Assembly: GCA_016715105.1 (NCBI GenBank)
Contig: JADKBO010000013.1
Location: forward strand, 62,001 to 126,000
Length of the DNA: 64,000 nt
Origin: Saprospiraceae bacterium
GTDB taxonomy: Bacteria; Bacteroidota; Bacteroidia; Chitinophagales; Saprospiraceae
Reading direction: 5' to 3'
Shown here: piece after piece, positions 1-8,726 of the stretch
Layout of the letters: every line of letters starts with the position of its first letter
Position numbering within the stretch: position 1 is the first letter of the stretch
Position numbers and translations under genes: made by a program
Notes under the pieces: model-generated
The model's database searches: none
Told to the model about the DNA's origin: nothing
The model's input: only the letters and a program-made list of their open reading frames with translations

Positions 1-108
1 AGCACAAAGTGCCATCACATTTTCGTTTTGAGCGCCAACTTCATAAAGTGCTTCGCCAAAACCATCTCTTGTTGCTTTACTTCCACTTGATATATAATCT
101 TGTAACAT
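1..108 (-). CDS. Transketolase C-terminal subunit (partial, 5' end only)
   Basis: Thirty-six codons are visible before the gene leaves the window, starting at an ATG (106-108). The segment contains SKATRDGFGEAL and ENVMALCA, which fit the opening of the pyrimidine-binding half of a split transketolase. In this arrangement the enzyme is made as two polypeptides that together move two-carbon ketol units in the pentose phosphate pathway with thiamine diphosphate. It lies 28 bases downstream of the N-terminal subunit on the same strand, so the two are very likely co-transcribed. The assignment rests on the short visible sequence plus this neighbour. Confidence 0.85.
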   Translation of the reverse strand, partial: MLQDYISSGSKATRDGFGEALYEVGAQNENVMALCA

Positions 109-136
109 TTTTATCTTTTTAGTTTAGCCATCCAAA

Positions 137-982
137 TTAATAATCACCCAAAGTTTCTTCCAACTGCCCAAGTGCGTTTTCCAATTGAGCGTCATTGGGT
201 GCTGCTCCATGCCACTTGTGAGTTCCAACCATAAAATCAATTGGATATCCCATCTCTGTACGCATCAAAATCACAATAGGCTTTCCTTGTCCTGACATAC
301 TTTTAGCTTGGTGCAAAACCTTCACAATTTCTTCCATGTCATTACCATCTTGGATATTGAGTACTTCCCAACCAAAAGTACGCCACTTCCCTTCGATGTC
401 ACCAAGAGATAAGACATCTTTGGTGTCTCCGTCTATCTGCCTGCCATTGAGGTCAACAGTGACGATGAGATTATCAATTTTATTATGAGGTGCAAACATG
501 ACTGCTTCCCAAATCTGGCCTTCTTGAAGTTCACCATCTCCTGTCAAAGCAAATACCAATTTATCATCTCCATCCAATTTTTTGGCAATAGCCATTCCAA
601 TGGCAACGGACAAACCTTGGCCCAAAGAACCCGAAGCAACTCTGATACCTGGAAGTCCCTCATGAGTAGCAGGGTGACCTTGTACTCTTGAATTTAACTT
701 TCTGAAGGTAGCCAACTCTGCAATTGGAAAATAACCTGCTCTTGCCAAAGTGCTGTACCAGACCGGAGAAATATGACCGTTGGAAAGGAAAAATACATCT
801 TCTCCTGCAGCTTTCATATTAAAACTAGGATCGTGATCCATGATTTCAAAGTACAAGGCGGTAAAAAAATCTGCACAGCCCAAGGAACCACCCGGGTGAC
901 CCGATGCACAACCATGCACCTGTCTGAGGATGTCTCTCCTTACTTGAGTCGCTATCTTTTTAAGTTCTGCAATTTCTGCCAT
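137..982 (-). CDS. Transketolase N-terminal subunit
   Basis: A 281-residue thiamine-diphosphate-binding half of transketolase; the other half follows immediately. GHPGGSLG near residue 30 and the cofactor/Mg motif GDGELQEGQIWEA followed by VDLNG are clear. The open frame extends upstream to 1036, but those 18 residues do not look like the family. The ATG at 980-982, giving MAEIAELKKIATQ, fits the usual start and leaves about 40 bases to the HU terminator. Soluble cytoplasmic enzyme of the non-oxidative pentose phosphate pathway. Length is normal for the split form. Confidence 0.95.
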   Translation of the reverse strand: MAEIAELKKIATQVRRDILRQVHGCASGHPGGSLGCADFFTALYFEIMDHDPSFNMKAAGEDVFFLSNGHISPVWYSTLARAGYFPIAELATFRKLNSRVQGHPATHEGLPGIRVASGSLGQGLSVAIGMAIAKKLDGDDKLVFALTGDGELQEGQIWEAVMFAPHNKIDNLIVTVDLNGRQIDGDTKDVLSLGDIEGKWRTFGWEVLNIQDGNDMEEIVKVLHQAKSMSGQGKPIVILMRTEMGYPIDFMVGTHKWHGAAPNDAQLENALGQLEETLGDY

Positions 983-1019
983 TATCTTAAAATTTGTTTT
1001 TTGATTTATAATGTGGCGT

Positions 1020-1068
1020 AAAAATAAGACAGGCAACCTTCCTTACAAAGATTGCCTGCCTTATTTTT
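1020..1068 (-). terminator. Intrinsic terminator after the HU gene
   Basis: Inverted repeat with arms 1020-1039 and 1048-1068 (AAAAATAAG, CAGGCAA and CTT blocks against their complements, with two mismatches), about an 8-base loop and T-rich flanks. It sits about 35 bases beyond the HU stop codon. Because the arms carry A and T tracts on both sides it could act in both directions. Confidence 0.7.
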
Positions 1069-1102
1069 ACTTTTTATTGTATTTTTTACAATAACTGTCT
1101 AA

Positions 1103-1375
1103 TTAGTTAACAGCGTCAGTAAAAGATTGACCAGCTTTAAATTTAACTGATGTTTTAGCGGCAATGTTTATTGTCTTACCAGTAAGTGGGTTTCTACCCT
1201 CTCTTGCAGCTCTGCTTGAAGTTGAAAAAGTACCAAAGCCCACAAATGCTGCTTTATCTCCACTTTTCAATGTATTTTGAATTGCATCAAAAACTGCACT
1301 TACTGCATCACCTGCCTGACCTTTAGTGATACCTGCTTTTTCGGCTACTATATTAACCAAATCTCCTTTATTCAT
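1103..1375 (-). CDS. HU family DNA-binding protein
   Basis: A 90-residue histone-like protein of exactly the usual HU length. The N-terminus (MNKGDLVNIVAEKAGITKGQ) and the beta-arm region GFGTFSTSSRAAREGRNPLTG match the family, including the conserved RNPLTG segment just after the arm tip. HU works as a homodimer that bends DNA and compacts the nucleoid. It has its own well-formed promoter and terminator, so it is probably a strongly expressed single-gene unit. The shift to IHF or a specialised HU paralogue cannot be excluded from one sequence. Confidence 0.97.
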   Translation of the reverse strand: MNKGDLVNIVAEKAGITKGQAGDAVSAVFDAIQNTLKSGDKAAFVGFGTFSTSSRAAREGRNPLTGKTINIAAKTSVKFKAGQSFTDAVN

Positions 1376-1417
1376 TGTTTTGAATATTTATAGGTTATTT
1401 AAGAATTTTTAACGCTG

Positions 1418-1448
1418 CAAATGTATACGAACGTTTTTTAATATACAA
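1418..1448 (-). promoter_or_regulatory. Bacteroidota-type promoter for HU
   Basis: On the minus strand a perfect TACATTTG box (1418-1425) is preceded by TTG at 1446-1448 with a 20-base gap, the spacing expected for Bacteroidota sigma-A promoters. The start codon is about 40 bases downstream. Confidence 0.7.
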
Positions 1449-1664
1449 TAAGAATCGATGTATTTTTCACTCAACACCCCTAAATTTAAGGGTTTTCCAC
1501 GTATTTTAATGCAAAATATTCAATTTTTACTAATATAAATTTTGGAAAATATGTCCATTTCTTACTTTTTAAAACCAAAAAGGTTGGTTGATGCCTAATT
1601 TATATTAAGTATAACCAACATCTTTTATTCAAAAAAGTGTCAGGGATTATATGTCTTTTTTATA

Positions 1665-2825
1665 TTAATACTTGAATGGATCTGAATATTTGGGGTCGGT
1701 GATCATGGTATAATCTGTCAGGGTATGCAAAAAAGCTTTGATGGCTTCTTTTTCAGCAAAATTCATAGAAATCATTTTTACTCTGCCTTGTGCGTCTTTA
1801 AACTTTTTATCCAAGTGCACATTGGGTTTGATATTACTAGAATAATGGTCTAAAACATCATCAATAGTCTTGAGTCTTCCATCATGCATATAAGGAGCAG
1901 TCAACATGATATTCCTTAACGTTGGGATTCTAAATTTACCCTCAAAACCTTGATCACTTGATACCACTTCTAAACCAATATTGGTCGTGCCTTTTAAATT
2001 TTGAATGCCAGTGCCTGTAATATTGTCAAAAGAAACACCATATTCTCCCCCAGGACCGTCTTCAGCACTAAAATTTGCTCCAGCATGACAAGATCCACAT
2101 TTTTGGTCAAATAAAACTCGACCTCTGTTTTCCAATTCATTAAAATTACCTTGATCAAACTTGGAATTACTCGAAGTGATAGATGCTACAAACTCTGATA
2201 GTGCTAGGGATATATGTTCTGATGTTACCCTACCACTTCCATATGCCTCTTCAAACAATGTTCTATAATATTCAACATTGTTGAGTTTATCTTCTAGCCT
2301 ATGTAGTTTTTCCATGCCCATTTCTATGTGGTTTTGCACAGGTTTGAGCGACAAATCTTGAATGGAAAATGATCTGGAATCCCAGAATAGGTTATTTTGG
2401 ACAATGGGATTGATGATAGCCATAGAACTACGATCAGTCGTTTTGCCTTCAAATCCTTTACTTACTGCTAGTCCATCTGTAAAAGCTTTATCTTGATGGT
2501 GGCAAGTACCACATGCAATGGTATTATTGATAGATAATTGCTTATCATAGAAAAGTACCCTACCTAATGAAGCACCTTCATCTGTAACTTTCATTGAAGA
2601 AAGAGATTGACCATTGAACGCCGGGTCAATCATGATTATATCTGGTGTAATGTTGTTGAATGTGACCATTCCTGGATGAGTATTCAGTGGCAACTTCAAA
2701 GTTTTATAATCGTAAGGTTGCTCTGGCAATTTAGGCTCTTTAACTTCAGATGTAGTTATATCTTCCTGTTCACAAGCAGAAAAAATGGAGATCAACAATA
2801 AAAGATACAAGTGGATTGACTTCAT
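1665..2825 (-). CDS. Di-haem cytochrome c peroxidase family lipoprotein (MauG/CcpA-like)
   Basis: A 386-residue protein that begins with a hydrophobic signal ending in FSAC, a lipobox, so it is probably anchored in an outer periplasmic membrane. Two haem c attachment motifs are present: CGTCH at residues 105-109 and CGSCH at 243-247, with the spacing of bacterial di-haem peroxidases. A later segment (TAPYMHDGRLKT) provides the conserved Met/His region of the second haem domain. The family reduces hydrogen peroxide using electrons from small cytochromes; MauG relatives instead modify protein residues, and the sequence alone does not decide which. No partner genes lie beside it. Confidence 0.9.
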   Translation of the reverse strand: MKSIHLYLLLLISIFSACEQEDITTSEVKEPKLPEQPYDYKTLKLPLNTHPGMVTFNNITPDIIMIDPAFNGQSLSSMKVTDEGASLGRVLFYDKQLSINNTIACGTCHHQDKAFTDGLAVSKGFEGKTTDRSSMAIINPIVQNNLFWDSRSFSIQDLSLKPVQNHIEMGMEKLHRLEDKLNNVEYYRTLFEEAYGSGRVTSEHISLALSEFVASITSSNSKFDQGNFNELENRGRVLFDQKCGSCHAGANFSAEDGPGGEYGVSFDNITGTGIQNLKGTTNIGLEVVSSDQGFEGKFRIPTLRNIMLTAPYMHDGRLKTIDDVLDHYSSNIKPNVHLDKKFKDAQGRVKMISMNFAEKEAIKAFLHTLTDYTMITDPKYSDPFKY

Positions 2826-3007
2826 TGCATTATGTTTTTTGATGTTTAAAAGTTGCTAATTGTTAGATTAAAATTCCCACAGAGAATTAGCATATTTTAT
2901 TTAATTAATAACTAATATACTAGTTTTTTATTTTTTATGCATTTTTTGAATGCTTTTTTATCAAGACGTATTTATAGAACAGACACGTTGGGTCATACTT
3001 CTATTTT

Positions 3008-3580
3008 TTAAAATCTCATTTGCAAAAACAAAGAAGTGGGCGAAACCAACTTTAAATTAAAATCATCGGTAAACACTCCAAAAAGCAGTCCTGTATCAGT
3101 TCCCAATGTTACAGATGGGTGAAGATTGTATTCCATCCCGAAGTGTTTTAAAACTCCGATGACACCTTCATCATCATTTCCTGTAATCACACCTGACCAT
3201 CCAGTTGTATAAAACCATTTGTCTTTATAGATCGCTCGTCTACGTTCATAGCCAACGGCTAGATAAAAACCACCAGGAGAAAATTCATCATTGAAATCTA
3301 TATCCGCGCCAAAATCAATGCGGAGCGCTACTTTCTTAAAATACCATTTTGTTTTTAAAATGACATCTTGATTGGTGAGGCCACTAAAATTGAGCGGCAC
3401 AAATAGTTTAGCCAGATTGGTCACATTGAGTGCTACTTCCTTTTTCTTACTCCACGGATAAGGCAGCTCTTTTTTGTCTACTTTACGAGACAATGAATCT
3501 AATTCTTGACCATTGCTGCATACAGCACAAAAAAGCAAAATGGCTATTATCCAAAAAGAGGCTTTAAATTTCATTTTCAT
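3008..3580 (-). CDS. Secreted outer-membrane beta-barrel-like protein, paralogue 1
   Basis: A 190-residue protein with a signal peptide (hydrophobic stretch ending near SNGQ). The mature part starts with a KKEVALNVTNLAKLF segment and then alternates short polar and aromatic strands, ending in LFLQMRF; a C-terminal aromatic residue is typical of outer-membrane barrels. I do not recognise a named family. It lies two bases after a tandem paralogue (3583-4216) that shares the EIALNATNL block and the barrel-like pattern, so the pair arose by local duplication and is probably one operon. Confidence 0.7.
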   Translation of the reverse strand: MKMKFKASFWIIAILLFCAVCSNGQELDSLSRKVDKKELPYPWSKKKEVALNVTNLAKLFVPLNFSGLTNQDVILKTKWYFKKVALRIDFGADIDFNDEFSPGGFYLAVGYERRRAIYKDKWFYTTGWSGVITGNDDEGVIGVLKHFGMEYNLHPSVTLGTDTGLLFGVFTDDFNLKLVSPTSLFLQMRF

Positions 3581-3582
3581 AT

Positions 3583-4216
3583 TTAAAATTTAAAGCCAAT
3601 AAATAAAGCCCTGGGTTCTGCAATGGTAAAACGGTGGGTGGTGTTGGTATAAAGAGCAATGCCAGTGCGTGGGTCTACTTCTTCTCGTTCACCCTTGGTC
3701 CTTATGAAATAAAATAAACCTTCAGTCATAAAAACAACCCGATCATTGAGGTGATATTGAATCCTGATCGTTGGGCCTCCACCAAGCTTAAAACTTGAGG
3801 TAGTTAGATCAAACCCGGTACTGGAAGATGAATTTTTTGCATTACCGGCGATTGCATCTAGTCCCACTATAAAATTGAGTCGTTTGGTAATGGGTATGAT
3901 TTTATCAATTCCGAACCGCGCATCATAAAGAACAGATTTTGCAACAAGATTGGACCCACCCAATACATCTTCTTCTCTCGTCAAATCTGCCCCTAAGCCA
4001 AAATGAATACCAAATTTTTGTAAAACCATGTCTATATACAAATGTGTAAGGAGTAGACAAATTATCATTAGAAAGACTGAATAGGTTTGAAAGTAAGTTG
4101 GTAGCATTCAGTGCAATTTCATGTTTGTATTTTTTTTCAGTTGAAGAAGCTTCTGATTGGCCATTTCCAACATTATAAATCGACCAAAAAAACACCAAAA
4201 CCAATCCAATTCGCAT
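3583..4216 (-). CDS. Secreted outer-membrane beta-barrel-like protein, paralogue 2 (frameshifted here)
   Basis: Two overlapping frames encode one protein. The first (from ATG 4214-4216) gives the signal peptide MRIGLVLVFFWSIYNVGNGQ and KHEIALNATNLLSNLF; the second gives FGIHFGLGADLTREED through to the end at ALFIGFKF. They join if one T is removed from the short T-run at about 4025, giving RHGLQKFGIHFG, which aligns with the downstream paralogue. The mature protein would be about 200 residues with a barrel-like strand pattern and a C-terminal Phe. Function unknown; the break is either a real mutation or a base-calling error. Confidence 0.65.
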
Positions 4217-4463
4217 GTTGTAAATGCCTTGGCTTTTTTGATTTAACATTGGGAAATAGTTCATAAATTTAATTATTCATCTTTCTTAAATACGCATGAA
4301 AATCTAAAGTGTTGCGATGATTTAAAGTATAGACAGGAAATAATTAAATAATCGTTGGATGAAGTGATGAATATTTTAGAAAAAATACCTTTTTTGCACA
4401 AACGTTTGTAGATCTTGAGTTTAATCACTTGGCTAACTCAACTTTAAATTTCAAAAAAGCACC

Positions 4464-5321
4464 ATGGCATCACATTTATCCATATTATTGATAACTTGCT
4501 TTATAAATTATTTTGTTTCTGAGCCAATTTCTTCAAAAGCATATACTCAATTAGATTCTAATTCCAGCATAAAAACTGATGAAGAAGATGGTATAAAACG
4601 AGTATTGGTTTACATTAAAAATGGCAATGGATATGTGCATGATAATCGGGCCGCTAGTATCACATGTATTCAAAAAATAGGAAAAAACAATGGATTTATA
4701 GTTGATCATTCAGACAACCCAGCTGACATCAACGAAGAAAATTTAAAAAAATACCAAGCCATTGTTCTTTCAAATACAAACAACGAGACCTTTGATACTG
4801 ATGGACAAAAGCTTGCATTCCAACGTTTTATAGAGGCTGGTGGAGGTTTGGTGGGCATCCATTCTGCAAGTGGTTCTGAAAGAAAATGGCCCTGGTTTAC
4901 TGCTGCACTTGGAGGTAGATTTAAAAGACACCCACCTTTACAGAAATTTGATGTGAAAGTAGTTGATGCCGATCACCCCTCTACTGCTCACTTAAATGAA
5001 ACTTGGAAATGGGAAGACGAATGCTATTATACTTTCCACCTCAATCCTGAAATCCACACACTTTTGGCAGCTGATTTGTCAACGGTCAATGATAGTCTCA
5101 AGGTTGATTACCCTGGTGAAGTATTTGGAAATTTGTTTCCTTTGTCTTGGTATATGGAAAATTATAATGGCCGTCAATGGTATACCGCTTTGGGTCACAA
5201 AATTGAATATTATGAAGACCCGACATTTGTCCAACATTTGACAGGTGGCATCATTTGGGTGCTTCAAAACAAACATAAAATTGACTACAAAAAAGCATCT
5301 AAAACCCTAAAAGTCAATTGA
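4464..5321 (+). CDS. ThuA-like domain protein, secreted
   Basis: A 285-residue protein with an N-terminal signal (to about residue 22) followed by a ThuA-like, glutamine-amidotransferase-fold domain from about residue 44 to the end. Recognisable segments are RVLVYIKNGNGYVHDN, the GGGLVGIHSASGSE turn and WKWEDECYY, followed by YNGRQWYTALGHKIEYY. The family is widespread in Bacteroidota and Planctomycetes and is linked to sugar catabolism, though the exact reaction is not established. The signal suggests a periplasmic location. It converges on the SDR gene with only seven bases between stops. Confidence 0.85.
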   Translation: MASHLSILLITCFINYFVSEPISSKAYTQLDSNSSIKTDEEDGIKRVLVYIKNGNGYVHDNRAASITCIQKIGKNNGFIVDHSDNPADINEENLKKYQAIVLSNTNNETFDTDGQKLAFQRFIEAGGGLVGIHSASGSERKWPWFTAALGGRFKRHPPLQKFDVKVVDADHPSTAHLNETWKWEDECYYTFHLNPEIHTLLAADLSTVNDSLKVDYPGEVFGNLFPLSWYMENYNGRQWYTALGHKIEYYEDPTFVQHLTGGIIWVLQNKHKIDYKKASKTLKVN

Positions 5322-5328
5322 TTAATTT

Positions 5329-6027
5329 TTAGTTAGACTTTAGGGTAGACAAGCCACCATCAACGCCGAAAATTTGTCCTGTTATCCAACTGCTATCTGA
5401 AGACAATAAAAAGCAGGTCATTTTTGCGATATCATCAGCACTGCCAAATCTTTTCATGGGATGCATTTCTGCCGACCTTTGTTTTCGTTCATCAGTAGAA
5501 AGCAGTCCTGCACTGAGTGGCGTTTCTGTCAACGAGGGAGCTATCGCATTTACCCGGATTTTAGGACTCAACTCTGCGGCCAATGTTTTGGTTAAACCTT
5601 CAATGGCACCTTTGGAAGCGGAAATCGATGCATGAAAAGGCATACCCAAACCGACTGCAACCGTACTATACAAAACCACCGAAGTAGGGTTTAAAGATTT
5701 GGATAAACGAGGAAGAATGGCTTGTATCACCTTGACAGCGCCCAAAACATTTATTTCAAAATCAGAAGTGAATTGTTCCAATTTAAGCGATTTAAATGGT
5801 TTAAGCACGATACTTCCAGGACAATAGACCAAGCCATCAATGGATTCTGGCATCTCATGGATTGGAAATTCGTCATTCAAGACATCATAATGTATGAAGG
5901 TTACAGAAGGAGGAAGATCACCCTCTTCTCTTGAAAGACTGATCACATGGTGTCCTTGCAATGCCATTTGGTGCACCACTGCATTGCCAATTCCTTTACT
6001 TCCACCTACCACTACAAAAGTCTGCAT
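5329..6027 (-). CDS. SDR family oxidoreductase lacking the usual catalytic tyrosine
   Basis: A 232-residue Rossmann-fold short-chain dehydrogenase. The cofactor motif VVGGSKGIGNAV is at residues 6-17, the LVYCPG turn replaces NNAG, and a catalytic Ser region lies around VVLYST. In the YxxxK position the sequence reads HASISASKGAIEG: the lysine is present but the tyrosine four residues before it is isoleucine. NAIAPSLTETPLS after it is normal for the family. It may be a non-catalytic or altered SDR; I have the impression that similar Bacteroidota SDRs share this change, but that is recollection, not a search. Confidence 0.85.
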   Translation of the reverse strand: MQTFVVVGGSKGIGNAVVHQMALQGHHVISLSREEGDLPPSVTFIHYDVLNDEFPIHEMPESIDGLVYCPGSIVLKPFKSLKLEQFTSDFEINVLGAVKVIQAILPRLSKSLNPTSVVLYSTVAVGLGMPFHASISASKGAIEGLTKTLAAELSPKIRVNAIAPSLTETPLSAGLLSTDERKQRSAEMHPMKRFGSADDIAKMTCFLLSSDSSWITGQIFGVDGGLSTLKSN

Positions 6028-6188
6028 TTCTATTCCTGTTATTTTATTTGAATAATGAATGATACGATACTAAATGATTGTGGAATTAAATTGTTTATAG
6101 AACTGTATGCTTTTGCCCAACGAGTGACTTTAAATTTCAGGAAATTCAATTATTATAAATGTTTCAATTAAATTTGGTTTGAAATAAT

Positions 6189-6842
6189 TTGAATCAACCA
6201 ACTCATCGAACTTTGAAAAATCTCGGATATTACCTTTTGGCCTTTTTGGCTATTTTAATAGCACTTTATCCCCTCACCTATTTTGTGCTTGATAGGAATT
6301 TTGGCCTTTTGCAATCAAAAGATGAAGCACTACTTCTAAATGTATTTTGGAATATTGGATTTTATACCCACATCCTCGCTGGAGGTTTGGCGTTGTTGAT
6401 TGGTTGGATACAATTCAGCCAAAAACTGAGGATCAAACAAAAACGACTGCATAAATTGATTGGAAAAACTTACGTAGTTTTGGTGATTTTGAGTGGTATG
6501 GCTGGCATCGGCATTGGTTTCTTTGCTACCGGTGGGTGGATTGCAAAAATCGGTTTTATCACACTCGGTTTGATATGGCTATACACAACTGCTGCTGGTT
6601 TCTCCAGTGCAAAAGCTGGTGATTATCTGACACACCAAAAAATGATGACTTATAGTTATGCTGCGTGTTTTGCTGCGGTAACTTTGAGGATTTATTTACC
6701 CTTATTGATCATGCTGTTTGGCGATTTCATCCCAGCTTATCGGGTCGTGGCATGGCTGTGTTGGGTGCCAAATTTGTTTTTTGCCTATGCCTTAAATTCA
6801 AAATTGAGGGACTCGGTCTCTGTAGAAATTGGTCCTGTATAA
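6189..6842 (+). CDS. DUF2306 family membrane protein
   Basis: A 217-residue integral membrane protein with about six hydrophobic helices. The GFYTHILAGGLALLIGWIQF segment followed by RLHKLIGKTYV, and later LTHQKMMTYSYAACFAAVTLR, match the DUF2306 pattern with conserved His residues in helices, suggestive of haem or metal binding but unproven. The start must be TTG at 6189: a TGA precedes it in frame, and no ATG follows until well inside the protein. It abuts the convergent sulfurtransferase gene with no gap. Function unknown. Confidence 0.8.
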   Translation: MNQPTHRTLKNLGYYLLAFLAILIALYPLTYFVLDRNFGLLQSKDEALLLNVFWNIGFYTHILAGGLALLIGWIQFSQKLRIKQKRLHKLIGKTYVVLVILSGMAGIGIGFFATGGWIAKIGFITLGLIWLYTTAAGFSSAKAGDYLTHQKMMTYSYAACFAAVTLRIYLPLLIMLFGDFIPAYRVVAWLCWVPNLFFAYALNSKLRDSVSVEIGPV

Positions 6843-7703
6843 TCAGGACAAAGTAGCTAAAGCTCGATCGTTTCTAGACCATTCACTCCATGATCCTACA
6901 TACAAATTGGGCATTTCCAAACCTGCATGATAAATCGCCAGTAAAGTATGGCATGCAGTAACTCCGGAACCACAATGGATGGCTATATCATCCGCAGTTC
7001 TTGCACCAAAGGCGTTTTGATACATTTCTTTCAACTCATCTGGCGACTTAAACTTTCCTTCTGGTGTAAAATTTAAATAATAGGGAATGTTGACCGCTCC
7101 AGGAATATGGCCAGCAATCAGATCTATGGGTTCTACCTCTCCTCTAAACCGGGGAGCGTCTCTCACATCAACCACCATCTTATTTTCATCATTTCTCATA
7201 TGCTCAATCATGTCCATATCTACAATAGGAAGCAACCAGTCAGTAAAAGGATAAATACTTTCAATAGGCTCTGGAGAAGGAGTATTGACTTTCCATTCAT
7301 CTAAAAGTGGTGAATCCATACCACCCTCAAGCACCTGCACATTTTGGTGCCCTTGTGCCTTAAGCATCCACCAAAGTCTGGCTGCTGCATTGGCTCCCTT
7401 GCTATCATCGTATACAATCACACGCGAGTCTGGTTTAATGCCCAAAGATTGGATTGTTTGGGCAAAAAAGGCAGGCGTTGGTAAAGGATGCCTCCCACCT
7501 TCGGCTAAATTTTGCTTGATAATTGAAAGTTGCGTGTTGACATCGACAAAATATGCCCCTTTTAGATGTTGAGTCTCATAGTTTTTTCGAGACAATGCGT
7601 GGTTACTTACATCCAAAATCACAAAGTTTACGCCCTGTGCATACAGTATAGCCAATTCTTGAGCAGACATTAAAGCTGAAACCCTCTTATCCATTTCTGA
7701 CAT
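6843..7703 (-). CDS. Sulfurtransferase, 3-mercaptopyruvate sulfurtransferase type
   Basis: A 286-residue tandem rhodanese. The N-terminal inactive domain includes YDDSKGANAAARLWW, and the C-terminal catalytic domain carries the active loop CGSGVT with Cys244. The CGSGVT type loop is characteristic of mercaptopyruvate sulfurtransferases rather than thiosulfate sulfurtransferases. It transfers sulfur from 3-mercaptopyruvate to thiol acceptors, probably in the cytoplasm since no signal is seen. The ATG at 7701-7703 was chosen; a second Met three residues later is an alternative. The region just upstream encodes a candidate structured RNA ending in a terminator on the same strand. Confidence 0.93.
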   Translation of the reverse strand: MSEMDKRVSALMSAQELAILYAQGVNFVILDVSNHALSRKNYETQHLKGAYFVDVNTQLSIIKQNLAEGGRHPLPTPAFFAQTIQSLGIKPDSRVIVYDDSKGANAAARLWWMLKAQGHQNVQVLEGGMDSPLLDEWKVNTPSPEPIESIYPFTDWLLPIVDMDMIEHMRNDENKMVVDVRDAPRFRGEVEPIDLIAGHIPGAVNIPYYLNFTPEGKFKSPDELKEMYQNAFGARTADDIAIHCGSGVTACHTLLAIYHAGLEMPNLYVGSWSEWSRNDRALATLS

Positions 7704-7771
7704 ATTTTTAGTAGCCGAAAGTTAAGGCAAAATTTGACACTTTGATTGATAAAACCTGATTAATTGATTGT

Positions 7772-7814
7772 AAAAAGAAGTGCGTATCAAATTACTCAAC
7801 ACGCACTTTCTTTT
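7772..7814 (-). terminator. Intrinsic terminator of the candidate RNA upstream of the sulfurtransferase
   Basis: Arms 7772-7785 and 7801-7814 pair as AAAGTGCGT against ACGCACTT with a 15-base loop. Read on the minus strand the right half ends in CTTCTTTTT, so it terminates minus-strand transcription about 70 bases before the sulfurtransferase start codon. Confidence 0.7.
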
Positions 7815-7921
7815 CGTTATCAATTCACTATTTGGACCAGAAACAGAGAATCTCTGAACGTGAAAAAACCCATCCGGGTGTAGTTTTCTTAATTTGCAAC
7901 CATTGTTATGGTTTTGGATGG
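7772..7921 (-). ncRNA. Candidate structured small RNA or leader RNA
   Basis: About 150 bases between a TATATTTG box and a strong terminator, with no open frame of note. On the minus strand the 5' CCATCC can pair with GGATGG about 45 bases later, enclosing an AACCAT/ATGGTT hairpin; an alternative AAAAC...CACCC/GGGT hairpin competes with that helix. CAGAG/CTCTG forms a further hairpin and the terminator the last. Competing helices followed by a terminator suit either a riboswitch-like attenuator of the sulfurtransferase or a free small RNA. I cannot match it to a known class. Confidence 0.4.
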
Positions 7922-7926
7922 TGATA

Positions 7927-7934
7927 CAAATATA
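7927..7934 (-). promoter_or_regulatory. Promoter -7 box for the candidate RNA
   Basis: Perfect TATATTTG on the minus strand. No clear TTG lies at the ideal distance upstream. Between it and the box at 8228 the DNA is very AT-rich with no coding signal. Confidence 0.45.
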
Positions 7935-8227
7935 GATGATTAATTTATTATATATACTATTTTCAAATATATTTTTGCCTTTTTTATAACGACATACAAT
8001 ACATTAAATTTTCTCATTTTAAATTTCTCCATATTTAAAAGTAAATTTTAATCAATTATTTATTACTACTATTTTTTATGTTCAAAATTTAATTTTTTGC
8101 TCACTACTGTTTTTGATTCGGCATTGCGATTTAAGGTATTTTGAAGTATTAAAATTGGTTTAAAATTTTTTGTCTAAAATAACTATGTGGCTTATTGTTG
8201 ATTGGCCTGAGAATTGAACAAATTGTA

Positions 8228-8235
8228 TATTTTTG
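8228..8235 (+). promoter_or_regulatory. Promoter -7 box for the peroxiredoxin gene
   Basis: TATTTTTG matches TAnnTTTG; a TTG at 8202-8204 lies 23 bases upstream. The start codon is 31 bases downstream. Confidence 0.5.
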
Positions 8236-8266
8236 TTGTTTTGCACCTTTAACAAAACAAACATAT

Positions 8267-8722
8267 ATGACCAAGGCTATAGATTTCACCCTTAAAAACA
8301 CCAAACTAGAAGAAATAAAATTGAGTGATCACAAAGGTCAGAATGTTTTATTGCTATTTTTCCCTTTGGCCTTTACCAGCACTTGTACCAAAGAATTGTG
8401 TGAAATACGGGACAACATCGCCACCTATAACAATCTCAACACCACTGTATTGGGTATATCTGTAGATTCTCCATTTACTTTGGCAAAATTCAAAGAAGAG
8501 CAAGGAATCAATTTTGACCTATTATCAGATTTCAACAAAGAAGTTTCTAGTAATTATGGGGCTTTGTACGAGGTTTTTGTTCACGGTTTGAAAGGAGTTT
8601 CTAAACGTGCTGCCTTTGTTGTTGATAAAAATGGTGATATACAATATGAAGAAATCTTGGATAATGCCAGAGAAATTCCTAATTTTGTAGCCATAAATGA
8701 GTTGTTACAAAAACTCTCTTGA
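8267..8722 (+). CDS. Peroxiredoxin (AhpE/BCP-like redoxin)
   Basis: A 151-residue thioredoxin-fold peroxidase. The peroxidatic cysteine is Cys40 in AFTSTCTKELC, with Cys45 as a possible second cysteine, and FFPLAFTSTC is the standard peroxiredoxin active-site strand. FVVDKNGDIQYEEI near the C-terminus completes the fold. It reduces peroxides in the cytoplasm. The open frame extends upstream to 8195, but that start lies upstream of the promoter box; the ATG at 8267 gives the family-length protein. clpS begins four bases after its stop, so the two are probably co-transcribed. Confidence 0.93.
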   Translation: MTKAIDFTLKNTKLEEIKLSDHKGQNVLLLFFPLAFTSTCTKELCEIRDNIATYNNLNTTVLGISVDSPFTLAKFKEEQGINFDLLSDFNKEVSSNYGALYEVFVHGLKGVSKRAAFVVDKNGDIQYEEILDNAREIPNFVAINELLQKLS

Positions 8723-8726
8723 TACC

